NCBI GenBank assembly: GCA_947346365.1 | Contig: CANAAV010000021.1 | Location: 1 to 45,594 of the forward strand | Reading direction: 5' to 3' | Length of the DNA stretch: 45,594 nt | DNA from: an uncultured Flavonifractor sp. | GTDB taxonomy: Bacteria; Bacillota; Clostridia; Oscillospirales; Oscillospiraceae | Position numbers and translations under genes: made by a program | Shown here: positions 24,613 to 32,939 of the stretch, piece by piece | How positions within the stretch are numbered: position 1 is the first letter of the stretch | How the letters are laid out: each line of letters opens with the position of its first letter | The notes under the pieces: model-generated | The model's database searches: none | Told to the model about the DNA's origin: nothing | The model's input: only the letters and a program-made list of their open reading frames with translations

Positions 24613-25764
24613 TTAGAGAATATCCTGTATGAAGTCGCCCACGACCTGGGCGGCATGGCGCTGCATGTCTCCCGTGACGTGGGCGTAGGTGTCCAGCGTG
24701 AAGCTGGCCTTGGTGTGGCCTAAGATACCGGATAGGGTCTTGGCATCCACTCCGCCGGCCAGAGCGTGGGTCGCGAATGTGTGACGAAGATCATGGAATC
24801 GAATATCAGGCAATCCCGTCTCCGCCAGAAGCTTCTTCAACTGCCGGTAGGCACTTTCAGGGCGGGTGGGGCTTTCCGGTTTTAACAGATCAGGAAATAT
24901 CCACTCCGTCAGTGCGGTTTCTTCCCTCTTTTTCAGAAGCTGGATCGTACTGTAGGGCAGCAGGATCGTCCGCTTCCCGGCGTAGGTTTTGGTATCCCCC
25001 ACTTCCAGCGTACCGCCCTTTCCGGAGCGGATGGTGCGGCAGATTTTCAGCGTCCCAGCTTTGCTGTCGAAGTCCTCCCATTTGAGACCGCACAGCTCAC
25101 CCCGGCGCAGACCTATAGTCAGTTCCGTGTAGAAGAAGTCGTGCCAGAGGGTATCCTTGCGAATCGCTGTCATGAGGGCGTCCAACTGTTCATTGTTGAG
25201 AATACGCTTCGACTTGTTTGATACCTTGGGTGGCATCACCTGACCGGCAGGATTGTCGGGCAGCAGATCTTCTGCTTCAGCTGTTTTCAGCGCGTGGTGA
25301 AGGATGGTATGAATGCCATGCACGGTGGTTGGCGAAAGTCCGGGGTGATTGCTTTTCCCCTTGGCGATCCGTCCATGTTCCAGGAGGAACGTATACAGAT
25401 CGTTCAAATCGGATGGTGTAATCTTAGACAGTTGCTTTTGTCCCAAATAGGGATTGACGTGGTTGTTAATATCTCGCCGGTATCCCTCCAGGGTGTGACT
25501 GCGGATGGTTCCCACCATGCGCTCGTCCAGCCATTTGTCCAACCATTTTGAGAGAGACATCCTGCTCTGCTCTGTCAGCTCTACCCCCCGGTAGGCGTCA
25601 ATGTTCTGGTGGAGCTTGGCGGTCAGTTCCTTTTGTGTGTCGGCATAGATGTACCGAAAGATAGACTCGCCGTTTTCCTTGTGACCCACCACGATGCGGC
25701 CCTCCCAGCGTCCGTCATCACGCTTGCGCACCATGCCGTCGCCCGACGGCCTGCGTTTTGCCAT
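24613..25764 (-). CDS. Tyrosine recombinase (integrase B)
   Basis: A 383-residue recombinase of standard layout: arm-binding domain (GDGMVRKRDDGRWEGRIVVG), core-binding domain (about 68-175), and catalytic domain with R220 (IGLRRGE), H324 and R327 (FHDLRH), H350 (LGH) and Y360. It is diverged from integrase A and has no carboxy-terminal extension. Its stop is 12 bp before integrase A, so the two are translated together and may act as a pair on different sites or strands. The carboxy-terminal half is the closest match to the recombinase part of the fusion at 43679-45394. Confidence 0.95.
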   Translation of the reverse strand: MAKRRPSGDGMVRKRDDGRWEGRIVVGHKENGESIFRYIYADTQKELTAKLHQNIDAYRGVELTEQSRMSLSKWLDKWLDERMVGTIRSHTLEGYRRDINNHVNPYLGQKQLSKITPSDLNDLYTFLLEHGRIAKGKSNHPGLSPTTVHGIHTILHHALKTAEAEDLLPDNPAGQVMPPKVSNKSKRILNNEQLDALMTAIRKDTLWHDFFYTELTIGLRRGELCGLKWEDFDSKAGTLKICRTIRSGKGGTLEVGDTKTYAGKRTILLPYSTIQLLKKREETALTEWIFPDLLKPESPTRPESAYRQLKKLLAETGLPDIRFHDLRHTFATHALAGGVDAKTLSGILGHTKASFTLDTYAHVTGDMQRHAAQVVGDFIQDIL

Positions 25765-25767
25765 TTA

Positions 25768-26064
25768 TTATTCACCTCCAGTCCGAATATCACCGTCGTC
25801 GTCATCCATACACTCCGCCATCAGCCTCACGCCTAACCGAAAGCCCAGAATGAAATTCTCGGCCGCTGTGATGCTGTCGATCTCATGCTGTGACCGGATG
25901 AGTTTTGTGAGAGCCTCTTGCCCAGTTTCCCCGAGCTGCTCCATGAGTTGTTTTTCACAGCTGGCGGCACGAGCTACCGCTTTTTCCATCTCTGAGCCGG
26001 GGGTCATCCTCTGCTCATTGGGTGTGATGTTGCCGTAGTAGAGATCTTCCAGGGTTTTTCTCAT
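25768..26064 (-). CDS. DUF6809-like small protein (98 aa)
   Basis: MRKTLEDLYYGNITPNEQ and the closing ENFILGFRLGVRLMAE are the two signatures I associate with the DUF6809 group of small Clostridia proteins; the function is unknown. The middle is helical with charged faces. ATG 26064 follows AAGGAGG; a longer frame to 26121 lacks a site. It sits between the relaxase and integrase B, 3 bp before the latter, as an intimate part of the mobility operon. In the second element this gene is absent, lost in the deletion that fused relaxase and integrase. Confidence 0.72.
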   Translation of the reverse strand: MRKTLEDLYYGNITPNEQRMTPGSEMEKAVARAASCEKQLMEQLGETGQEALTKLIRSQHEIDSITAAENFILGFRLGVRLMAECMDDDDGDIRTGGE

Positions 26065-26190
26065 TTCAACCAACCTCCTTTGCAGCAACACACAATACCC
26101 TAACTGCACTTGAATAGCCATCCCTGTTGAGCAGAGTTATCAGAAATTTAATAGGTTGCTCTTCATTGTAGACGGTAGCGCAATCGACGA

Positions 26191-27933
26191 CTATCCCATC
26201 GCCATCGTCTGGCTCTGGGCCTGCTCCTCGTGGTCATCCGCCTTGTGACCCATAGCGACCTTCTTCTCTCTGAGCTGCGCCAGCCGCTTTCGGTCGATTT
26301 GGATTCCGCCGGGGATGGAGAGCGGTGGTACCTGGTCCTGAAAAATATGGCCCATGTGATGAAGCAGTCGAGTGACCGACAGCATGACCGAGGGAGGCTT
26401 CAGACTGTTCCAGCGGTCCAGGAAAAACTGAGCGTATTCGTTGCCCTGCGCGGCGGACTGTGAGAACCAGTAGTGGGCCTGCGTCTGATTTTGCCTGTCC
26501 AGATACAGCTTACCGAGAGCGTATTGGGCAAACTGGTTTCCGGTCTTGGCTGACTGGGTGAGGTACTCCTGTGCTTTGGCGGAGTCTCTCTCCACGATCT
26601 CACCCTTGAGATACTCTTTGCCCAGACGGTAGGCGGCGCAGTCACTCCCATGGTGGGCGGCATACTCTAACCATTGGATTCCCAACTCGGCGTCGTGCAC
26701 TTCCGCATCGTCGGTGAGGTACAGTTTACCCAGAGCGTACTGCGCTGGCACATGACCCTGCCGGGCCGACTGGTCGAACCAGTATTGCGCTTCCACATTG
26801 TCTGGAATCAGAACCGGGCCGTCCCGGTAGAGCTTGCCGACGAGATACTGCGCATCAGGGTCACCACTTTCAGCTTTGCGGATCAACTGTGCCGCCGCTT
26901 CATCCCTGTCACCCATCGGGGCGGTGTCATCCTGTGTAACCATCCATAGCTCCCAACAGTCGTGTGGTAGGTCGGAGGTGAGTTCCTGCTTCTCCATCTC
27001 CTCATCCTCGAAAGTGACTTTGCCCATGCGGATGTTCTCTGCTTCCTGAATGACCGCGTTCTTGATGGAACGGAAATCCTTCTGTTGAGACAGCGGCGGA
27101 CGTTGGCGCTCTCGCTCGGAATAGAAATCCTTGATCTGACATTGGAGTTCCCACCACATTTGATAGCACTCGTTGATAGCAGGCAATTGTTCCAGCTTGT
27201 CAACGATTTCGTCTACGGTTTTCTTCACGGCTTTGGGGAGGTAGCCGTAGGTTTTCTTACCTGTCACTGTTTCCAACTGAGCGGCCAGTGTTACCATTAA
27301 CGACTCCACTTCAGGGTGGTTGCCGAGGTTGATCTGCATTTCCTGCGCCAGGGCTTTCATTTCTTCTCTGGCCCTGCGCACCAGTTCATCTCTGGAGGAA
27401 GACTTCTGCTCGTAGGTGTGGAGCATCCCCTGCTTGAAAATGTCGTTGGTCAGCGCGGACTTGATTTTGCGGATGCCATCCTTGGAGAGGTACGCCTGTC
27501 CCGGCTTCACTGACCACGCCATCATGTGGATATGGGGGTGGCCGCCCTCGTCGTGGAAGGCGGCGTACCAGCGAAAGTCGCCGGGCGGGATATTCATCGC
27601 GGCGGCGATCTCATTGCGGTGGGCTCGGATCAAGTTGCGCCACTGCGCAGCGTGGTCGTACCCCAGCCGCTCGGCGTCCTCCCGCTTGAGGGAGATGACG
27701 TGCATCCAGATGTTGCCGGGGTACTCGTTCAGCTCCTTCATGACGGCGTCCATACCTACGCTGCCCTCGTCGCCGAAGAGGCCGTGAGAGCGCGGGCGCT
27801 CCGCCATGTACTCCATGTAGCCGGAGGGCAGCAGCTCCACGCCCTCGCGGGTACCGATGTATTTCAGGTAACCTCCCGGACCACCACCAGCGCCGCCCTT
27901 GATGTAGGGACTCTTGACGATCAGTCTTGCCAC
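26191..27933 (-). CDS. MobP-type relaxase with C-terminal Sel1 repeats
   Basis: This is the conjugative nickase that cuts oriT and leads one DNA strand to the recipient. Residues 1-330 are the relaxase: a basic start (ARLIVKSPYIKGG), GGYLKYIGTREGVE, a mid-domain WMHVISLKREDAERLG, and the metal-binding histidines H127, H132, H134, H136 in FHDEGGHPHIHMMAW. I judge it closest to the MobP3 group. From about 355 to 510 are four or five Sel1-type helical repeats (AQYLVGKLYRDG, AQYALGKLYL), usually protein-binding. The start is GTG at 27933, overlapping the RHH gene by 13 bp. No type IV secretion genes are in the window, so transfer must use another element's machinery. Confidence 0.9.
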   Translation of the reverse strand: MARLIVKSPYIKGGAGGGPGGYLKYIGTREGVELLPSGYMEYMAERPRSHGLFGDEGSVGMDAVMKELNEYPGNIWMHVISLKREDAERLGYDHAAQWRNLIRAHRNEIAAAMNIPPGDFRWYAAFHDEGGHPHIHMMAWSVKPGQAYLSKDGIRKIKSALTNDIFKQGMLHTYEQKSSSRDELVRRAREEMKALAQEMQINLGNHPEVESLMVTLAAQLETVTGKKTYGYLPKAVKKTVDEIVDKLEQLPAINECYQMWWELQCQIKDFYSERERQRPPLSQQKDFRSIKNAVIQEAENIRMGKVTFEDEEMEKQELTSDLPHDCWELWMVTQDDTAPMGDRDEAAAQLIRKAESGDPDAQYLVGKLYRDGPVLIPDNVEAQYWFDQSARQGHVPAQYALGKLYLTDDAEVHDAELGIQWLEYAAHHGSDCAAYRLGKEYLKGEIVERDSAKAQEYLTQSAKTGNQFAQYALGKLYLDRQNQTQAHYWFSQSAAQGNEYAQFFLDRWNSLKPPSVMLSVTRLLHHMGHIFQDQVPPLSIPGGIQIDRKRLAQLREKKVAMGHKADDHEEQAQSQTMAMG

Positions 27934-28349
27934 TGGTCATCTCCATCATCCGGTTGCTCTCTGACTTTCTGCTCAAAGGTCAGTAAGCCGTTGGTGGCCT
28001 TCACGTTCTTCACACTGTCCGCTCGCAGTTTGCGCAGGTAGTCGCTATCCATCCGGATACAATCGAGGACGGCGCTGATCCCCATGTCCATCTCTACGGC
28101 CAGCTTATAGAAAAGCCGGGCCAGTCTGTCTTCGAACATCCCCAGCCGCCCGTCGATAGCGGACTGAATCGCTGCGGGGAGCATTTCGTTCTGCTCCGCC
28201 TCAAGAAGATCCTGGTAGTGGGCGATGGCTCTTTCAATGAATTCGTTTTTGCTCCGGCTGCCATCCAGGCGGTAGTCCCGTTCCAATCGGAACTCCGTGA
28301 TCGGGGACAGTCGAATAGTCATTTTGTGGGTGTTTTCTGTTTTGCTCAT
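27921..28349 (-). CDS. Ribbon-helix-helix relaxosome accessory protein
   Basis: The 142-residue protein opens with MTIRLSPITEFRLERDYRL and SRSKNEFIERAIAHYQDLL, a ribbon-helix-helix DNA-binding fold as in MobC/NikA partners of relaxases. A helical tail follows (LFYKLAVEMDMGISAVLDCI, ADSVKNVKATNGLLTFEQKV). ATG 28349 follows GGAGG. Its stop lies inside the relaxase gene, so the two are coupled, and it should bind oriT just upstream. A near-identical tail is encoded at the window's right edge. Confidence 0.85.
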   Translation of the reverse strand: MSKTENTHKMTIRLSPITEFRLERDYRLDGSRSKNEFIERAIAHYQDLLEAEQNEMLPAAIQSAIDGRLGMFEDRLARLFYKLAVEMDMGISAVLDCIRMDSDYLRKLRADSVKNVKATNGLLTFEQKVREQPDDGDDQWQD

Positions 28350-28471
28350 AATATCCTCCAAATTGTGTGTTTGGTGCCGGGGAAAGCTCTGCCGCTCTAA
28401 GGGCGAGCCCCGAGATGAGGTCAAACGCTCTTTTTTCTCTCTGGAATGAGGTCACTCCGTATCCCCGAAAA

Positions 28472-28490
28472 CTGCCCGCACTGCGGGCAG
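28472..28490. promoter_or_regulatory. Candidate oriT hairpin or mobility operator
   Basis: CTGCCCGCA and TGCGGGCAG are 9-bp perfect arms around one base, in the 214-bp gap between the replication-like gene and the mob operon. Accessory proteins and relaxases often recognise such a palindrome. A terminator of the upstream gene is the alternative, although no T run follows on that strand. Confidence 0.35.
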
Positions 28491-28563
28491 AAGTGGCTAG
28501 CGGGGCGCCAACAAGGCGGCACGCGTTTATCCTGCTTCTTTCCGTCCCCTCGTACACTGGCGT

Positions 28564-29319
28564 TCAACTGGTGCACAGCAGCTTGCACTGTTGGGGCGGG
28601 TCAGGTGCTGCCGGAGCGGAGCCCGGGGCACACAGGGCCGCTTTGGGGTGACAGCGGTCGTATTCCGCTTGCTGTCGGAGGACACGTCCGCGCTCTGCAT
28701 CCAACTCCAGTTGATGTAGCTGCCGCTGATGGAACGTATCTACCGCCGACCTCACCGGCAGGATCGTGTAGAGGTTGTTGCCCTTCCACTTCATCCCGCA
28801 CTTGTCGAAGTAGCTGCTGGGCTCCACAGTGATCAGTCCCATCTCCAAGAGGGTACTGATACTTTTCATTGCGGTGTTCTTAGAGACTCCGGTCGCCGCA
28901 GAGATAGTGTTGTAGCTTGGGTGGCAAGTGTGCGTCCGGCGATCCTCGATTAGCAACAGATAGGCGTAGACCAGAAACGCAGAGGGTGAGAGATTCAGCA
29001 GAAACACCTCGTTGGGCAGAGTGAAAAATTTTTCGCTGGTGATGCACTGAACGTCCAGCGCAAGAGACCGTTCAGCCGTAACGAGTTCTTTGTCAACCAG
29101 AGCCTCCAGATATTTTTTCACTGTACTTGCCGTCATGTGGACGCCTGCTGCGATTACCTCCGGAGTGAGTGCGCTGGGAGCGCGGCGATAGCAGAGGTAG
29201 GAAAAAATTGTGAATTCAACCGGCTTGAGTTTGTACTCCCACACTGCGTTGGGTACGGCGAAACGATAGTGCCGCGGGTTACGGCGAGGCCACCCGATAG
29301 GCGTTGCTCGCCGCCTCAT
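28564..29319 (-). CDS. Helix-turn-helix, replication-initiator-like protein
   Basis: About 251 residues. The opening HYRFAVPNAVWEYKLKPVEF and IFSYLCYRRAP resemble the amino-terminal domain of plasmid and ICE RepA-like or replisome-organiser proteins. Two winged-helix units follow (LTPEVIAAGVHMTASTVKKY and CHPSYNTISAATGVSKNTAM), and the tail is basic and proline-rich. ATG 29319 follows GGAGGG. It overlaps the stop of the excisionase-like gene, so they form one leftward unit with the mob genes. A role in replication of the excised circle is likely but unproven; a plain regulator is possible. Confidence 0.65.
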   Translation of the reverse strand: MRRRATPIGWPRRNPRHYRFAVPNAVWEYKLKPVEFTIFSYLCYRRAPSALTPEVIAAGVHMTASTVKKYLEALVDKELVTAERSLALDVQCITSEKFFTLPNEVFLLNLSPSAFLVYAYLLLIEDRRTHTCHPSYNTISAATGVSKNTAMKSISTLLEMGLITVEPSSYFDKCGMKWKGNNLYTILPVRSAVDTFHQRQLHQLELDAERGRVLRQQAEYDRCHPKAALCAPGSAPAAPDPPQQCKLLCTS

Positions 29320-29531
29320 AGCTGCGACCCTCCAGTCGTGTTCTGCTCCACCCACTGGATGAACTTCTCCTTGGGCACCACCATCCTGTTGCCGATTTTC
29401 AGCACCGGGAAACCCGATTCATGCATCAGCTCGTAGCCACTGGATGGTGATACGCCCAACACCTTCGCCACCAGTTCCGCATTGAGGAACAGCGGCAGTT
29501 CACTGTAGTCTTTGAATTGAGATATTTTCAT
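29316..29531 (-). CDS. Excisionase-like helix-turn-helix protein (71 aa)
   Basis: LFLNAELVAKVLGVSPSSGY, ELMHESGFPVLKIGNRMVVP and KEKFIQWVEQ form the MerR-like winged helix of the excisionase/HTH_17 group. Such proteins bend attachment-site DNA for excision or regulate the element. ATG 29531 follows AAAGGAAA at 5 nt; the longer frame to 29609 has no site. It is the first gene of the leftward mobility unit, facing away from the DUF6076-like gene. Confidence 0.8.
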   Translation of the reverse strand: MKISQFKDYSELPLFLNAELVAKVLGVSPSSGYELMHESGFPVLKIGNRMVVPKEKFIQWVEQNTTGGSQL

Positions 29532-29834
29532 TTTGTTTCCTTTCTGTAATTTTGTTGTTGGCCACGCACCGTACACCTTCCAGCCCCAGGTCGTCTGCGG
29601 CGTTTTCACTCTGTTGGCACGCTCACTCCGCTACGGAGGTCTTGGCGCTGCTTATCTCAGGGAGTATGAACTCCGGTGGTGGGTATTCAGTTGTCGAGGT
29701 GCAGATGGTAGTTGACTATTCCTTTCAGATGTGATATAGTCTACTCACCGATGCGGCTATCGTAACACAGCAGAGCAATATTGTCAATAGATAAAAATAA
29801 AATGATAGTCTATTTTGCGAGAGGAGAAATTCGG
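29532..29834. promoter_or_regulatory. Divergent intergenic region with two rightward promoters
   Basis: No gene is visible. On the plus strand TTGACT (29712-29717), 17 bp, TATAGT (29735-29740), and TTGTCA (29781-29786), 17 bp, GATAGT (29804-29809) form two promoter-like pairs ahead of the gene at 29835. Both -10 regions lie in an ATAGTCTA repeat (29736 and 29805), which could be an operator shared by both. Leftward transcription of the mobility unit must also start here, but I see no clear pair. Confidence 0.5.
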
Positions 29835-30590
29835 ATGGATTTTCCAAAACTGACTTTCCCGCTGACTGTGGACTTTGGTGATACAGAATATTGGGTTGGA
29901 GACCAGGGCCCATTTAAGTACGGCGCTGCGGTGACGGCGTTTTTCATCGGAGAGGATATTGGGCCTGTCTCCAACGACGGCATTCCTTTGATGCATGAGC
30001 TGGAGCATCAGCTCCAGACCTTCGGCAGTCATCTCCAGCCCTATGTGAGAGAACGTGCGATAGATTCAGACTCCTTTTTCTATCCCGAGGAGCAGTCCGT
30101 CAGCAATTCCATGTGCTTTGCCTTTCATGTTACAGGAACGAATACCGGAATTATGGCCGAGCGGTACACTTTTTCTTCTCTGCATGACTTCCTCTACGTG
30201 GAGTTGGGTAAGGCAATCCTTCGTGGCAACGCGCCCCGGCAGTGCCGTCTGTGCGGACGATGGTTCCTTCATGAGCAGGGAGACCGGGCGATGTACTGCG
30301 AGCGCATTGCGCCCGGCGAGGAGAGCAAGACCTGCCGGGAGGCCGGGGCGCGGGCGGTCTTTGAAAAGAAGATTCAGGACGAGGAAACCTGGAAGCTCTA
30401 CAAACGGGCGTACAAAAAATACTACGCCCGCTATATGAAGGGGAATATGAGTGAGGCGGACTTCAAGGCTTGGGCAACACAGGCGGCGGCTGACCGGGAT
30501 GCCGCGATCGAGCAGATCACGCCGGAGATCGACGCGGCGCTGAAAGCACAGATCATTGAGCAGCTGCGAGAGAAACTGAACCGTCAGTGA
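29835..30590 (+). CDS. DUF6076-like protein with a cysteine-rich zinc motif (251 aa)
   Basis: MDFPKLTFPLTVDFGDTEYW opens a globular region with no membrane segment. In the middle, CRLCGRWFLHEQGD and MYCERI form a CxxC...C zinc-binding site typical of proteins annotated DUF6076 in Clostridia mobile elements. The carboxy-terminal third is helical and basic (LYKRAYKKYYARYMKG, AIEQITPEIDAAL). ATG 29835 follows GAGGAG at 8 nt. It is transcribed away from the mobility unit and ends 57 bp before the AmmeMemoRadiSam genes. The function is unknown; DNA or RNA binding is a guess. Confidence 0.6.
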   Translation: MDFPKLTFPLTVDFGDTEYWVGDQGPFKYGAAVTAFFIGEDIGPVSNDGIPLMHELEHQLQTFGSHLQPYVRERAIDSDSFFYPEEQSVSNSMCFAFHVTGTNTGIMAERYTFSSLHDFLYVELGKAILRGNAPRQCRLCGRWFLHEQGDRAMYCERIAPGEESKTCREAGARAVFEKKIQDEETWKLYKRAYKKYYARYMKGNMSEADFKAWATQAAADRDAAIEQITPEIDAALKAQIIEQLREKLNRQ

Positions 30591-30647
30591 GCGGGGCCCT
30601 ATCTTTGGAGACACAGGTGCAGTTTATTTTGGTAAGGAGGATTTGAC

Positions 30648-32036
30648 ATGTCTATTCTTGGAGCAGTGATTGTCCCTCACCCGCCGCTGATCATTCCCGC
30701 AGTGGGACGCGGGCTGGAGCAGGAGGTCCAGACCACCATCGACGCTTACCGGACCGTCGCGAAGCAGGTGGCGGCCTGGAATCCGGAGGTGCTGATCGTT
30801 ACCTCGCCCCACCAGATCATGTACGCCGACTACTTCCACATCTCGCCGGGCCGGGGCGCCACCGGAGATATGTCCGCCTTCGGCGCGGCCCAGACCAAGC
30901 TACAGGTGGAGTACGACGAGGTACTGCGAGATGAGATCATCCGCTGTGGGGAAGCCGCCGGCCTCCAGGTCGGGACGCTGGGTCAGCGGGACCCATATCC
31001 GGACCACGGCACGTTTGTGCCTCTGTACTTTTTGCGGGAAGCCGGGGTGGACTGCCCCATCCTCCGTATCGGCCTGTCCGGATTTTCGCCGTTGGACCAC
31101 TACCGGCTGGGCCAGTGCATCGCCCAGGCTGTGGAGAACCTGGGCCGCCGCACGGTGTTCATCGCCAGCGGCGACCTGTCCCACAAGCTGAGGGACGACG
31201 GTCCCTATGGCTTCGCCCCGGAGGGGCCGGAGTTCGACCGTCAGGTCACAGAGGCGATGGCCGCCGGAGACTTCCTGCGCTTTTTGACTATGGACCTGCC
31301 CCTCTGCGAGCGGGCGGCGGAGTGCGGCCTGCGCTCCTTCCAGATCATGGCCGGCGCGCTGGACGGACGAGCTGTGGAATCGAAGCTCCTCAGCTACGAG
31401 GGCGTCACCGGCGTGGGCTACGGGGTGGCCACCTTTGCTGTCACCGGCCCGGACGAGAACCGCCGGTTTGGTGCACAGTGCGCAGAACTGGAGCGCGCTC
31501 ATCTGGCAGAGAAAAAAGCCTCCGAGGACCCCTGGGTCAAACTGGCCCGGTTGTCCCTGGAGACCTTTGTGAAAACAGGAAAGCAACTGAAACATTTGCC
31601 GGAGGACTTGCCCGCTGAGCTGACCAAGCAGGCTGCAGGGGCCTTTGTCTCCCTCCACGCCCACGGCCGGCTCCGGGGCTGCATCGGGACCACCGGACCG
31701 ACCACGGGCAGCGTGGCCTGGGAGATCGTGCAGAACGCCGTCTCCGCCTGTGCCAGGGACCCCCGCTTTCCGCCGGTGACCGTGACAGAGCTGGACAGCC
31801 TGGAGTACAGCGTGGATGTGCTGGGCGCGCCAGAGCCTATCTCCTCTCCGGCGGAGCTGGACGTGAAAAAGTACGGTGTGATTGTCTCCTGCGGCGGTCG
31901 CCGGGGCCTGCTGCTGCCCGACCTGGAGGGCGTAGACACGGTGGAGCAGCAGATCGACATCGCCCGCCAGAAGGGCGGTATCAGCTCCCGGGAGAAGTAC
32001 ACCCTGGAGCGGTTTGAGGTGGTGCGGCATTTATGA
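30648..32036 (+). CDS. AmmeMemoRadiSam protein: MEMO-like domain fused to AMMECR1
   Basis: Residues 1-265 are the MEMO/extradiol-dioxygenase-like fold (VIVPHPPLIIPAVG, VLIVTSPHQIMYADYFH, DHGTFVPLYFLR, FIASGDLSHKL), with the three metal-ligand histidine sites seemingly present. Residues about 285-462 are AMMECR1 (GAFVSLHAHGRLRGCIGTTG, AVSACARDPRFPPVT, YSVDVLG, KYGVIVSCGGRRGLLLPDLE). Haft-type AmmeMemoRadiSam loci encode these with a radical SAM enzyme, and the next gene is exactly that. The biochemical role is still unknown; protein or metabolite modification has been suggested. AAGGAGG precedes the ATG, and the stop overlaps the next start. Confidence 0.94.
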   Translation: MSILGAVIVPHPPLIIPAVGRGLEQEVQTTIDAYRTVAKQVAAWNPEVLIVTSPHQIMYADYFHISPGRGATGDMSAFGAAQTKLQVEYDEVLRDEIIRCGEAAGLQVGTLGQRDPYPDHGTFVPLYFLREAGVDCPILRIGLSGFSPLDHYRLGQCIAQAVENLGRRTVFIASGDLSHKLRDDGPYGFAPEGPEFDRQVTEAMAAGDFLRFLTMDLPLCERAAECGLRSFQIMAGALDGRAVESKLLSYEGVTGVGYGVATFAVTGPDENRRFGAQCAELERAHLAEKKASEDPWVKLARLSLETFVKTGKQLKHLPEDLPAELTKQAAGAFVSLHAHGRLRGCIGTTGPTTGSVAWEIVQNAVSACARDPRFPPVTVTELDSLEYSVDVLGAPEPISSPAELDVKKYGVIVSCGGRRGLLLPDLEGVDTVEQQIDIARQKGGISSREKYTLERFEVVRHL

Positions 32037-32854
32037 TCTGCGAGCTGTGTTTTCACCACTGTAATTTGTCCGAGGGACAGACTGGCTTCTGTCGGGCGAG
32101 GGCCTGTCGAAATGGGGCCATTGTCCCTTTGAACTACGGCAAGATCACCAGTCTGGCCCTGGACCCCATTGAGAAGAAACCTCTGCGGCGGTTCCACCCC
32201 GGCAGTCAGATATTGTCCGTGGGCAGCTTTGGATGCAATCTGCGCTGTCCCTTCTGTCAGAACCATGAGATTTCCATGTCTGGAGACGGGGAGCTTGAGG
32301 CGGCGGAGGTTTCCCCAGAGGCGCTGGCGGACAAGGCGCTTGAGCTGCGGCCCTACGACAACATCGGAGTGGCTTACACCTACAACGAGCCGCTGATCGG
32401 CTATGAGTACGTCCGGGACTGCGCCGCCCTGGTCCGTGAGCGGGGGATGGTCAACGTACTGGTGACCAACGGCACCATTGAGGAGGCCCCCTGGAGGGAA
32501 CTGCTCCCACTCATCGACGCCGCCAACATCGACCTGAAGGGATTTACTCAAGAGTGTTACCAGCGACTGGGCGGTGATTTGGAGACGGTGAAACGCTCCA
32601 TCGTCCTGGCGGCGGAGCGGTGTCATGTGGAGGTGACCACCCTCCTGATCCCCGACGAGAATGACAGCGAGGAGGAGATCAGAAGTCTGTCCCAATGGCT
32701 GGCGTCGATAGACCAGAACATCCCGCTGCACCTGTCCAGATTCTTCCCACGGTATCGGATGATGGACAGGCCGCCTACGCCAGTGGAGCGGGTGTATCAT
32801 CTGGCGGATGTGGCGAGGGAGTACCTGTCCTTTGTCTATACGGGGAATTGTTGA
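32033..32854 (+). CDS. amrS: AmmeMemoRadiSam system radical SAM enzyme
   Basis: The 273-residue protein has the radical SAM cluster motif C68-x3-C72-x2-C75 in GCNLRCPFCQN, which holds a [4Fe-4S] cluster that cleaves S-adenosylmethionine. An additional amino-terminal cysteine group (CELCFHHC, GFCRARAC) may hold a second metal site. YTYNEPLIGYEYV, TNGTIEE and NIDLKGFT are the usual activase-like signatures, and the end RFFPRYRM with PTPVERVY fits the AmrS family. Start and stop overlap the MEMO-AMMECR1 gene (ATGA), so both are made together. The pair has core-like codon use although it lies in the island. Confidence 0.94.
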   Translation: MICELCFHHCNLSEGQTGFCRARACRNGAIVPLNYGKITSLALDPIEKKPLRRFHPGSQILSVGSFGCNLRCPFCQNHEISMSGDGELEAAEVSPEALADKALELRPYDNIGVAYTYNEPLIGYEYVRDCAALVRERGMVNVLVTNGTIEEAPWRELLPLIDAANIDLKGFTQECYQRLGGDLETVKRSIVLAAERCHVEVTTLLIPDENDSEEEIRSLSQWLASIDQNIPLHLSRFFPRYRMMDRPPTPVERVYHLADVAREYLSFVYTGNC

Positions 32855-32874
32855 GGAGAACTGGGACGCTTTTA

Positions 32875-32903
32875 TTGCCGAAGACATCTGGGGATGGTAT
32901 AAT
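32875..32903 (+). promoter_or_regulatory. Promoter of the type I restriction-modification operon
   Basis: TTGCCG (32875-32880), 17 bp, TATAAT (32898-32903), with TG one base before the -10 (extended -10), lies 37 bp before the hsdM ATG. A GGGAGGG site precedes the ATG. Confidence 0.65.
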
Positions 32904-32939
32904 AAGGCGAATTGTGTAAAACCATGGGAGGGTATATGT

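Noticed and set aside
28446-28832. 128-codon open frame across the candidate oriT and the replication-like gene
   Set aside because: It is cysteine/serine-rich low-quality sequence and runs antisense to the replication-like gene; the gap is better read as non-coding.
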